Positions 57,796-64,000 of a DNA stretch of 64,000 nucleotides are shown here, one piece after another. Position numbers and translations under genes: made by a program. The number at the start of each line of letters is the position of its first letter. Positions within the stretch are counted from its first letter, which is position 1. The notes under the pieces were generated by a model that was given only the letters and a program-made list of their open reading frames with translations, searched no databases and had not been told where the DNA came from. Origin of the DNA: Flavobacteriales bacterium UBA5081. Lineage in GTDB: Bacteria; Bacteroidota; Bacteroidia; Flavobacteriales_E; Vicingaceae. The DNA lies in assembly GCA_002415785.1 (NCBI GenBank), contig DIAJ01000028.1, positions 69,625 through 133,624 of the forward strand, in the 5' to 3' direction.

Positions 57796-58590
57796 AATCT
57801 CCGTCATCCACTTTTTGTACTTTTTCATCGTTTGCATATCGTTGTGAGTTGCTCCTTTTATAGCAATAAACTTCATGCGTGGATTGATGCCCTTGAGTTT
57901 TTCACCCAAATAAAAAGGAACTTTGCGATCTTCAGTTCCATGAAATACATAAATGGGAACTTTTACCTCTTCTAAATAGCGATTGGTTCTAAAGTAATAC
58001 TTACTGATTAAATTGGCCGGCAAATAAGCTTTGTGATAATTAACTAACTCTAAGAAATTATAGTAAGGAGCTTCTAAGATCAATGCTTTCGGCTGATTTC
58101 TACTCCCTAGCCTAGATGCAATACCGGTGCCGAGAGAAAACCCATAAATAATGATGTTTTTTTCATCATATTCTTTGAGCATCTGTTGGTAGAGAATTTT
58201 AGTATCTCTTTGCAGCATTCGCTCACCCTTAATTTTACCGTCGCTTTTTCCGAAACCTCTAAAGTCAAACATAAAAACATCGTAATTGCGCTTTAAAAAG
58301 AAAGGTGCAAACTCTCCCCAATACCTTAAATTGTCGGCATTTCCATGTATATAAAACACCAAGCCTTTGCTTTCTTTAGCTTTAAACAATAGGCAACTTA
58401 AGTCAACTCCTTCGTCAACTTTGTAAAAGCGCTCCTCAAAGTTTTGGGAAAAAGGAAATTTATAATCCTTTGGCAAACTAATTGGATTAAAAATGAGTCT
58501 TTCCTGCAAAAAATAAAAGGAATATAAAATACCGACTACAATGCCGGCTAAGATGATTAAAGAAATTAACAACCAACTTAAAAATTCCAT
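57787..58590 (-). CDS. alpha/beta hydrolase, BEM46/ABHD13-like, membrane-anchored (267 aa)
   Basis: One N-terminal transmembrane helix ([19 protein letters not shown]) then the alpha/beta-hydrolase domain: [13 protein letters not shown] oxyanion strand, [11 protein letters not shown], nucleophile elbow IYGFSLGTG with Ser near residue 149, Asp in [10 protein letters not shown], and His in GATHNDM near 250. Likely esterase or thioesterase facing the cytoplasm or periplasm; substrate unknown. Overlaps prfC by 9 bases tail to tail. Confidence 0.88.
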   Translation of the reverse strand: MEFLSWLLISLIILAGIVVGILYSFYFLQERLIFNPISLPKDYKFPFSQNFEERFYKVDEGVDLSCLLFKAKESKGLVFYIHGNADNLRYWGEFAPFFLKRNYDVFMFDFRGFGKSDGKIKGERMLQRDTKILYQQMLKEYDEKNIIIYGFSLGTGIASRLGSRNQPKALILEAPYYNFLELVNYHKAYLPANLISKYYFRTNRYLEEVKVPIYVFHGTEDRKVPFYLGEKLKGINPRMKFIAIKGATHNDMQTMKKYKKWMTEILR

Positions 58591-58773
58591 GTTTGAAAAA
58601 TACGAGAAAAATCAGACTATAAAACTAAAAGAACAAAAAGATATTGTTAAGCTTTTAGATCTTTTACAATTGAATAATATTCGTGTTTAACAAGCATTAA
58701 CAGCTCTTGAAATGGCTGAAATCGTATTTTTGAAACACTAATTTCTAAAATAATAAATACTAAATATAAGCTG

Positions 58774-60180
58774 ATGAAAAATTTCGCACTGATTACCCTT
58801 TCATTTCTGTTTTCTTTCCAACTTTCAAGTCAAGAAAGTAAAGGTTATGAGTTAAAATTTCAGATCAAAAATTACCCGGACAGCGTCGCTCACCTCTCCT
58901 ATTTTTATGGAAAAGGACAGTTTTATAGAGATACTGCGCTCGTAAACAATAAAGGAGAATTTGTTTTTGAGGACAAAGAAGATACCTTGGAGCATGGAAT
59001 GTATTCTGTTTTAAGTACGACAGGTAAATTATTTGACTTCGTAGTCGATGATCAGCAATTTAGTGTCAGCAGTAATCACGACGACATAGTACAGTCATTA
59101 GAAGTTGAAGGAAGCAAAGAAAATAAAATATTCTTTGAGTATTTTAAGTTTTTAAATAGTCGTCAAAAAAAATCTAAGGAGTTAAGAGATAAGTTAGAAA
59201 CTGCTGAAGGCAAAGAGAAAGAAAAAATTATTGCTGAATTAGATCAATTAGACGAGGAAGTAGCCAACTACTTGGAAGACTTCCATAAGAAAAATGCAGG
59301 AACGCTTCCAAGTAACTTTATAAAAGCAGTGAAATATCCCGAAGTGCCTGAAAATCCAAACCCAAGCGACAGCTCTTTTGCTTACCGTTATTTCAAAGCT
59401 CACTTTTTTGACAATTTCGATTTTACAGATGGGCGATTAGTCCGTACTTCTACTTTTCATGAAAAAATCATGTATTACCTCGATAAGTTGACTTATCAAC
59501 AAGCGGATTCTATCATCAAGTCAGTGGATTATATTTTGGAAAAATCTAAACAGAGCCCACAATTATTCAAGTATGCCTTAAGTTTTTTAACATCTCATTA
59601 TGAACGATCTGAGCGTATGGGAATGGATGCTGTTTTTGTGCATTTAGTAAAGAACTACTTTGCAAAAGGCATGGCTGAAGAGTGGTATAGTGAAAAGAAC
59701 TTGAAAAAGTTAGTTGAAAAAGCAGAGACTTTAGATCCTTTGTTAATTGGCAAAAAGGCACCCAATATTGTCGTGAAAGACACGGCTCAAAAGAAATTTT
59801 TACAACTTTACGATGTGGAGGCAAAATACACCATTGTTTACATTTGGTCACCTGACTGTGGGCACTGTAAAAAAGCTACCCCTGAGTTGCTAAAAATGTA
59901 CCACAAGTACAGAGATATGGGAGTAGATTTAAAGGTTTTTGCCGTAGGAAATGAATACGAAAATGAAGCTTGGATTAACTTTATTAATCAGCATAAGCTA
60001 GATTTCATTAATGGTTCTGATGGAGGCGATTTCACAAGCAATTTCCGCCAACTATATGATGTATTTTCTACTCCTCAAACTTACCTTTTGGATGAAGATA
60101 AAATCATTCTAGCCAAAAAAATCAGTATTGAAGGCTTGGATAAAATGATTGAGTTTTTGATAAACAATGAAGAGAAGTAA
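58774..60180 (+). CDS. DUF4369/DUF5106 TlpA-like thioredoxin protein (468 aa)
   Basis: Signal peptide (LITLSFLFSFQLSS). Residues about 25-110 form a DUF4369-type beta domain (YELKFQIKNYPDSVAHLSY). Residues 120-320 are helical, DUF5106-like. Residues about 325-465 form a thioredoxin fold with the active site WSPDCGHCKKATPEL (CGHC) near residue 364. Periplasmic reductant for disulfides or cytochrome maturation. It is followed at 3 bases by the Sco gene, so copper-centre assembly is a reasonable role. Confidence 0.92.
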   Translation: MKNFALITLSFLFSFQLSSQESKGYELKFQIKNYPDSVAHLSYFYGKGQFYRDTALVNNKGEFVFEDKEDTLEHGMYSVLSTTGKLFDFVVDDQQFSVSSNHDDIVQSLEVEGSKENKIFFEYFKFLNSRQKKSKELRDKLETAEGKEKEKIIAELDQLDEEVANYLEDFHKKNAGTLPSNFIKAVKYPEVPENPNPSDSSFAYRYFKAHFFDNFDFTDGRLVRTSTFHEKIMYYLDKLTYQQADSIIKSVDYILEKSKQSPQLFKYALSFLTSHYERSERMGMDAVFVHLVKNYFAKGMAEEWYSEKNLKKLVEKAETLDPLLIGKKAPNIVVKDTAQKKFLQLYDVEAKYTIVYIWSPDCGHCKKATPELLKMYHKYRDMGVDLKVFAVGNEYENEAWINFINQHKLDFINGSDGGDFTSNFRQLYDVFSTPQTYLLDEDKIILAKKISIEGLDKMIEFLINNEEK

Positions 60181-60183
60181 ATA

Positions 60184-60843
60184 ATGAAAAATAAACTTGC
60201 CCTTATTGTTCCTGCAGTTATTTTGGCTATTGGAATTGGCATTGCCTACCAAATGATTAAAGCCGGGAGAACTTTGCCCATTTATAGCCCGGCAATGCTC
60301 AATCCTGAATTGGTAGATGAAAGCAAGCAAGACGTCAGTAAGAATCATAAAATTGCTGATTTTAGCTTAATCGATCAGAATGGAGAAAATTTCAGCACAA
60401 AAGACTTAGAGGGGAAGTATTATGTCACCGACTTTTTCTTTACCACCTGCCCTACTATTTGTCCTGATATGAGTTCTCAATTAGTGAGAGTTCAAAATGC
60501 CTATAAGGACAATTCTGACTTTATGATTGTTTCCCATTCTGTTACCCCGGATATTGATACACCAAAAGTACTTTTAGAGTATGGCGAGCGTTATGAAGCT
60601 GATTTTAACAAATGGGTGTTTTTAACCGGCGACAAGAAACAAATTTACGATTTAGCCCGTAAGTCTTATTTTGCAGCCACTACCGAAGGCGATGGCGGAC
60701 CGGACGACTTTATCCACACCGAAAATTTTGTTTTGGTAGACAAAGAAAAGCGGATTCGCGGCTTTTACGATGGCACAGATGCAGAAAGTGTAGATCAACT
60801 GATTACCGATATTGAAATTCTGGCGCAAGAATATGAAAAGTAA
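60184..60843 (+). CDS. SCO family protein, copper chaperone (219 aa)
   Basis: N-terminal transmembrane anchor (LALIVPAVILAIGIGIAY), then a thioredoxin-like fold: FFFTTCPTICPDMSSQL with the CxxxC copper-binding Cys near residue 92-96 and the His ligand in DFIHTENFVLV near 180. SCO proteins deliver copper to cytochrome c oxidase CuA. Normal length. It lies between the TlpA-like gene and a small lipoprotein gene whose start lies inside its 3' end. Confidence 0.94.
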   Translation: MKNKLALIVPAVILAIGIGIAYQMIKAGRTLPIYSPAMLNPELVDESKQDVSKNHKIADFSLIDQNGENFSTKDLEGKYYVTDFFFTTCPTICPDMSSQLVRVQNAYKDNSDFMIVSHSVTPDIDTPKVLLEYGERYEADFNKWVFLTGDKKQIYDLARKSYFAATTEGDGGPDDFIHTENFVLVDKEKRIRGFYDGTDAESVDQLITDIEILAQEYEK

Positions 60844-61054
60844 AATCTTAGCTTTTATGGTGTTTTCTCTCCTGCTTACTGTGGGCTGCAATCCTTATAA
60901 AGGGTTTGAAGGAGTGAGCAGAAAAGGAATGAAGTACAATACTACACCAAGCCAAGAATTACACAATAGCTATAAAAAAGAAACAAAACGCATGAAGCGT
61001 CAATACAAACGCGAAATGAAACGGCGTAAAAAGCGCATGGGCTCGGAGGATTAG
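60833..61054 (+). CDS. small basic lipoprotein (73 aa)
   Basis: Start at ATG 60833, overlapping the Sco gene by 11 bases. A signal peptide with lipobox LLLTVGC (Cys near residue 18) is followed by a highly basic tail (KKETKRMKRQYKREMKRRKK). It is a short surface or periplasmic lipoprotein; the Lys/Arg tail may bind membrane or nucleic acid, which is only a guess. Last gene of the thioredoxin-Sco run. Confidence 0.75.
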   Translation: MKSKILAFMVFSLLLTVGCNPYKGFEGVSRKGMKYNTTPSQELHNSYKKETKRMKRQYKREMKRRKKRMGSED

Positions 61055-61128
61055 TAATTACTGCTATGTAAACCTCAGTAAATCAACACAATACTCGCAA
61101 TCTAGTTATTAAATAATTCTTTTATGGA

Positions 61129-61173
61129 TTGAGGCGAACTCCATTGCTATATAGGGCGGAGCCGTCTACTCGA
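61129..61173. repeat. short hairpin-bearing element at the cassette-region edge
   Basis: GGCGAACTCC and GGGCGGAGCC lie around CTATATA, capable of a weak hairpin, immediately downstream of the methyltransferase gene stop (minus strand). It may mark the end of the cassette region; a relation to the element at 62955-63095 is uncertain. Confidence 0.3.
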
Positions 61174-61839
61174 TTAGCAGTTCGGGCATTTTGTTAGTAT
61201 AATCGTTGTAAAGTCTCTGTTTACAATGTCGCCTGTTTTACTTTTTATGGTTTCTGTCTGTGTGTCTGAACCGACCGTTTGAAATGGTGTTGTGTCAATA
61301 AGTTGATTTATTTTTTTGTTGTCATATAGAGTAAAGCTGAATTGTGTAAACGGTAACTGTTCCATAAAATCTTGTTGAGCAAAGGTTATGTTCAGTATTC
61401 CGTTTGGTTTTAATACACGGAACAATTCAGCTAAAAGCAATTTTGGGTCAGTCCAAAAATAAATGGTATTTACCGTAAAAATTTTATCGAAATGATTATC
61501 CTCAAAAGGAATATTCTGTCCGTCATACATATAAAAAAGGGCTTGTTTGCCTTCAATGAAACGTTGATTTACTCGTTTCGCTTCATTGTTCATCAGTTCA
61601 GAAATTTCAAGTCCGTAATATGTCAGTTTGTTTTTCTGTTTGAAGACATAAGAAAGATGTTTGCAGTTGCCGTGTCCAAGTTCTAAAATATGGTCATTGT
61701 TGGATATGTCTAAATGGTCTATGGAATGAAACGTCATTTTAATATTGGTCTCATTCATATTATCGGCAATTTCGATGCCTTTAAGTCCGTCTGGTTGCCT
61801 CAACTGTTCGGCTAATGTTTTTAATTCCTCATTATTCAT
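61174..61839 (-). CDS. class I SAM-dependent methyltransferase (221 aa)
   Basis: Methyltransferase fold with motif I ILELGHGNCKHLSYV near residue 47, acidic loop YYGLEISELM (motif II), VNTIYFWTDPKLLLAELFRVLK typical of UbiE/Coq5-like enzymes, and NGILNITFAQ. Motif I has GHGN in place of the usual GxGxG. Substrate unknown. Its ATG overlaps the saccharopine dehydrogenase-like stop by 8 bases, so the two are co-translated. Confidence 0.85.
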   Translation of the reverse strand: MNNEELKTLAEQLRQPDGLKGIEIADNMNETNIKMTFHSIDHLDISNNDHILELGHGNCKHLSYVFKQKNKLTYYGLEISELMNNEAKRVNQRFIEGKQALFYMYDGQNIPFEDNHFDKIFTVNTIYFWTDPKLLLAELFRVLKPNGILNITFAQQDFMEQLPFTQFSFTLYDNKKINQLIDTTPFQTVGSDTQTETIKSKTGDIVNRDFTTIILTKCPNC

Positions 61840-62812
61840 TGTTGCGAATATTTTTGTATTTTACTTCAATAGTGCTGTCGTACCGTTTCAAATTTTCCAA
61901 AAATTCAGGAATGTTTTCTATGATTTGGTGTATATGCCTGACACCATTAGAAAAGTTATTCTGTATTACATAAAGGACTGTTTCAATGGCTATGTATGCA
62001 GTTGTTTTCCCTTCGCCTTTCCCCTCAAGGCTACATTCATAAATTTCGTTTGCTGTGTTTCCTGCTACGGCTTTTACAGCAAATTCATCGCTTCCTATTT
62101 TCATTTTTTTGAATAGGTAAATACAAATATTTTGAAATATTTTATAGTTGAATATTTTGGTTAAACCTGATTTTCTCAACAAAGCAACTAAAGAAGTCAG
62201 TATTGTAGAGTCAAAAGCCATTCTTGTCAATACTTGCTTTGTATTTATCGTTTTTGTTTTACCGCTATCATTAATATTATATGACGAATGTATATTGTCA
62301 AAAGTCCAACGATATGCAGCATCTCCGTGTTTTTCCCCAATACCTAACAATATAAAAATATCTATAACAGTGGTTTCAGAAATCTGATTAGCACAATGCT
62401 GAGCCAAGAGATTGGTAATGCCCGGTGCAAGTCCTATACTCAAAGCAACTATTACGTTATTTGATTTTGCTTTCTCATCTAACAGTTCTACCTTGTCAAT
62501 AAAATGCTGATTAGCTGTGATGTCAATATAATGCACTCCTGTTTCTATACACAACTCTACAAATTTGGTATCTTTTTGGTCTATACACATAACGACCAAT
62601 TTTGTGTTTTCTAAAACGGCATTGTCAGTTTGAGTATCTATATCTAAATGATATGGAATGACATTGTGGTCAAGTGTTTCAGACAAGATTTTTGCTTTTT
62701 CAAAACTTCGTCCTGCCACAATAGTTTTTTTAGGATAAAGTTCGGCTAAATGTCTGCTTATGATACTGCCTACTTTGCCATAACCTCCTACAATAAGAAT
62801 GTTGTCTTTCAT
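61832..62812 (-). CDS. saccharopine dehydrogenase-like NAD(P)-binding protein (326 aa)
   Basis: Rossmann fold at the N terminus (ILIVGGYGKVGSIISRHLAE, then GRSFEKAKILSETL), a mid-part VVMCIDQKDTKFVELCIETG, and an alpha/beta C-terminal domain with IDIFILLGIGEKHGDAAY. The fold is of the saccharopine dehydrogenase/SDR-like group; no substrate specificity can be inferred. Length is short for lysine-pathway enzymes (about 360-450). Coupled by overlap to the methyltransferase, suggesting a two-step modification of one metabolite. Confidence 0.75.
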   Translation of the reverse strand: MKDNILIVGGYGKVGSIISRHLAELYPKKTIVAGRSFEKAKILSETLDHNVIPYHLDIDTQTDNAVLENTKLVVMCIDQKDTKFVELCIETGVHYIDITANQHFIDKVELLDEKAKSNNVIVALSIGLAPGITNLLAQHCANQISETTVIDIFILLGIGEKHGDAAYRWTFDNIHSSYNINDSGKTKTINTKQVLTRMAFDSTILTSLVALLRKSGLTKIFNYKIFQNICIYLFKKMKIGSDEFAVKAVAGNTANEIYECSLEGKGEGKTTAYIAIETVLYVIQNNFSNGVRHIHQIIENIPEFLENLKRYDSTIEVKYKNIRNNE

Positions 62813-62954
62813 TTCGTTATTCTAGTTGGTGCAAAATTGGCAAATCTATCAGTAACAGATGTTATGGAATTTTGGGAATTATTTATAAAATTTATAACTT
62901 TTCATTTGTCTGTGTTTAAGGTTTCATTGTTGTAGGTTGGTAGGTTGTTTGTCT

Positions 62955-63095
62955 GCTGTGCGGCAACGGTTTGCGTATATGACTTGTGGCGGTTTTCAAA
63001 GCACTTTCTTGTCCGCTTGCAACAAATTTACTTAAAAGCACTAAGCCTGAATTTACCACTTTCCCCGCCATAAGTTATATACGCTGTTATGCAAC
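62955..63095 (-). repeat. attC-like inverted-repeat recombination element
   Basis: The left arm AACGGTTTGCGTATATGACTTGTGGCGG pairs with the right arm CCGCCATAAGTTATATACGC followed by TGTTATGCAAC. GCGTATATRACTTRTGGCGG agrees at 18 of 20 positions in the two arms. The arms enclose about 75 bases with no coding frame. GTTATGCAAC at the edge resembles the conserved ends of integron attC sites, and the stop codon of the 107-residue gene (TAA at 63087-63089) lies inside it. Similar units are, from memory, common in Bacteroidota. No integrase is present in the window. Confidence 0.5.
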
Positions 63096-63410
63096 GGCTT
63101 TCTTTTTAATTATTTCATTTCCAAATACTTTCAATATTAACGGACTAAAAATCAATTCCGGTAAAATTGCTGGCAAATAGAAAAATAAGAACATAATGTC
63201 AATCGGTAAATGCCAAAATGCCCAAATAAAATACGAGCTTATGACAGTCAGTATTCTTGTCAGTATAATAACCGAAATACTTGTCAGCAAAGACTTTTTG
63301 TTCTTGTAAAGTACATATCCTTGGAAAATCGCTCCCAATAAAAACGTTATCGATCCTAAAAATAGAATCAGAACTAAAAGTTCAATTATTGGTGTCGGTT
63401 CCTGCTCCAT
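63087..63410 (-). CDS. hypothetical membrane protein (107 aa)
   Basis: Three or four hydrophobic segments (about residues 10-33, 40-58, 62-78 and 82-98) with few charges apart from KKNKKSLLTS and the terminal EIIKKKAVA. Family not recognised. It begins one base into the stop of the LprI-like gene upstream, so the pair is coupled, and its stop codon falls within the attC-like element. This placement is typical of the last gene in a cassette. Confidence 0.6.
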   Translation of the reverse strand: MEQEPTPIIELLVLILFLGSITFLLGAIFQGYVLYKNKKSLLTSISVIILTRILTVISSYFIWAFWHLPIDIMFLFFYLPAILPELIFSPLILKVFGNEIIKKKAVA

Positions 63411-63829
63411 TACTTGTCGATAGTCAAATTTGCTATGTAACTTTCAAGTTCTATTGTTCTTTTTCTTGTCAGGTCGAGTTTTTTTTGGGCTGCAACAGGA
63501 ATCCACATTGTTCCTTGCATATCGTAGTAGAGTTGGTTTGAAAATTCAATCTCTTTGTCTCGATATTCAATCCATTCTCTTTGAGCGATTTTTAGTTTTT
63601 CTTTTTGCTCAGTTGTCAGCAAGTCCAATAGCTCTTTGTATGCTTTGTTTAATTCAGTGTCCCATTTTTCTGTTGCCGTACTCACACAGTCGGTCATTCC
63701 TTTAGTTGTGTAGTTTTCACTTGAGTTAAGACAATCTTGAAGTTCCTTGTCAATTTGGTATGTGCTGTCGACCTGTCCGTAAGTGATTACAGAGAAAATG
63801 GTCAATATCATAGTCAGCAAAATTTTCAT
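63410..63829 (-). CDS. LprI-like (DUF1311) lysozyme-inhibitor family protein (139 aa)
   Basis: Start at ATG 63829, where a signal peptide begins (MKILLTMILTIFSVITYGQ); the earlier start at 63883 would add unrelated residues. The mature part is the DUF1311/LprI plan: DKELQDCLNS and MTDCVSTATEKWDTELNKAY with two Cys about 18 residues apart, ending with EQKEKLKIAQREWIEYRD, the signature helix. Periplasmic or surface protein; lysozyme inhibition is known only for some members. Followed directly by the membrane protein gene. Confidence 0.85.
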   Translation of the reverse strand: MKILLTMILTIFSVITYGQVDSTYQIDKELQDCLNSSENYTTKGMTDCVSTATEKWDTELNKAYKELLDLLTTEQKEKLKIAQREWIEYRDKEIEFSNQLYYDMQGTMWIPVAAQKKLDLTRKRTIELESYIANLTIDK

Positions 63830-63850
63830 TGGGTACGTTGTCTTTTTAGC

Positions 63851-63881
63851 TGTTGCATAACTAGTAAATATCCGCATAAAC
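63851..63881 (-). repeat. possible partial attC-like end
   Basis: TGTTGCATAACTAGTAAATA followed by TCCGCATAAAC resembles the reverse complement of the right arm of the element at 62955-63095 (GTTGCATAACAGCGTATATA). It lies 22 bases upstream of the LprI-like start, so the two genes at 63087-63829 could be bounded by related ends. The match is short. Confidence 0.35.
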
Positions 63882-63883
63882 AT

Positions 63884-64000
63884 AGTACTTTTTCACATAT
63901 TTATTGGATACAAGAATCAATCACAAACATACCAAAAAAGAACAAAGAACAATGATTTTCAATGAAGTAAAATAGGGATTGAAAGCTTCCCCTTTTTAGT
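63884..64000. other. right-edge sequence without a recognised gene
   Basis: No reading frame that looks like a gene is seen on either strand in the last 117 bases. Confidence 0.4.

Noticed and set aside
61745..62116. 123-codon plus-strand frame
   Set aside because: Antisense to the methyltransferase and saccharopine dehydrogenase-like genes; hydrophobic shadow only.

Overview
The window is a chromosomal segment of a Bacteroidota bacterium, most likely a marine Flavobacteriales-type organism. The reasons are: type IX secretion C-terminal sorting domains (5015-7135, 54863-56155); the Bacteroidota -7 promoter box TAnnTTTG, mostly as TACTTTTG, in front of several genes; many short-spacer lipoproteins; DUF4369/DUF5106 thioredoxins; AT-rich DNA; and intergenic hairpin repeats of the kind common in this phylum. 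No rRNA, tRNA, transposase, integrase or CRISPR array was recognised.

Layout. (1) 1-4140, minus strand: a three-gene SMC/kleisin/KITE operon resembling Wadjet JetABC or MksBEF. It is cut by the left window edge, so a JetD-like nuclease could lie just outside. (2) 4141-9547: repeat-rich accessory DNA with a decayed fragment, an SBBP-repeat T9SS cargo protein, an N-terminally truncated beta-barrel gene and two LVIVD-repeat lipoproteins bracketed by shared intergenic modules. (3) 10110-15600: small-molecule kinase-like protein, glycerophosphodiesterase lipoprotein, TspO, DUF5686 outer-membrane protein, PLDc_N peptide. (4) 15788-18939: small membrane proteins including a tandem paralogous pair, a BatD-like secreted protein and a RelE/ParE toxin-antitoxin module. 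(5) 18947-22819: LysE exporter, NRDE protein and an ABC-F ATPase whose second Walker A motif is lost. (6) 23197-28658: a 1055-residue MORN-repeat secreted protein with a secreted companion, followed by a second, inverted toxin-antitoxin module related to the first.

(7) 28750-61054 is mostly conserved housekeeping DNA: HMG-CoA lyase and PyrD; TypA; a membrane glycosyltransferase with a quinone oxidoreductase; fasciclin lipoprotein; acetyltransferase, symporter, racemase and VOC run; two M16 peptidases with an MBL hydrolase, cysteine desulfurase and GlmM on one strand; a TPR, ComA-like phosphosulfolactate synthase, rhodanese, DUF368 and AroE run; CBS protein; SF2 helicase; PrfC; alpha/beta hydrolase; and a thioredoxin, Sco and lipoprotein operon.

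(8) 61174-63883 looks like a cassette region. Four minus-strand genes in two coupled pairs are separated by a roughly 130-bp inverted-repeat element resembling an integron attC site, whose end overlaps a stop codon. The strongest candidates for further attention are the SMC operon at the left edge, the attC-like cassette region, the ABC-F with one degenerate ATP site, the MORN locus and the ComA homologue. Starts were revised from the longest reading frame wherever a promoter box, signal peptide or neighbouring gene showed the longer version to be wrong.
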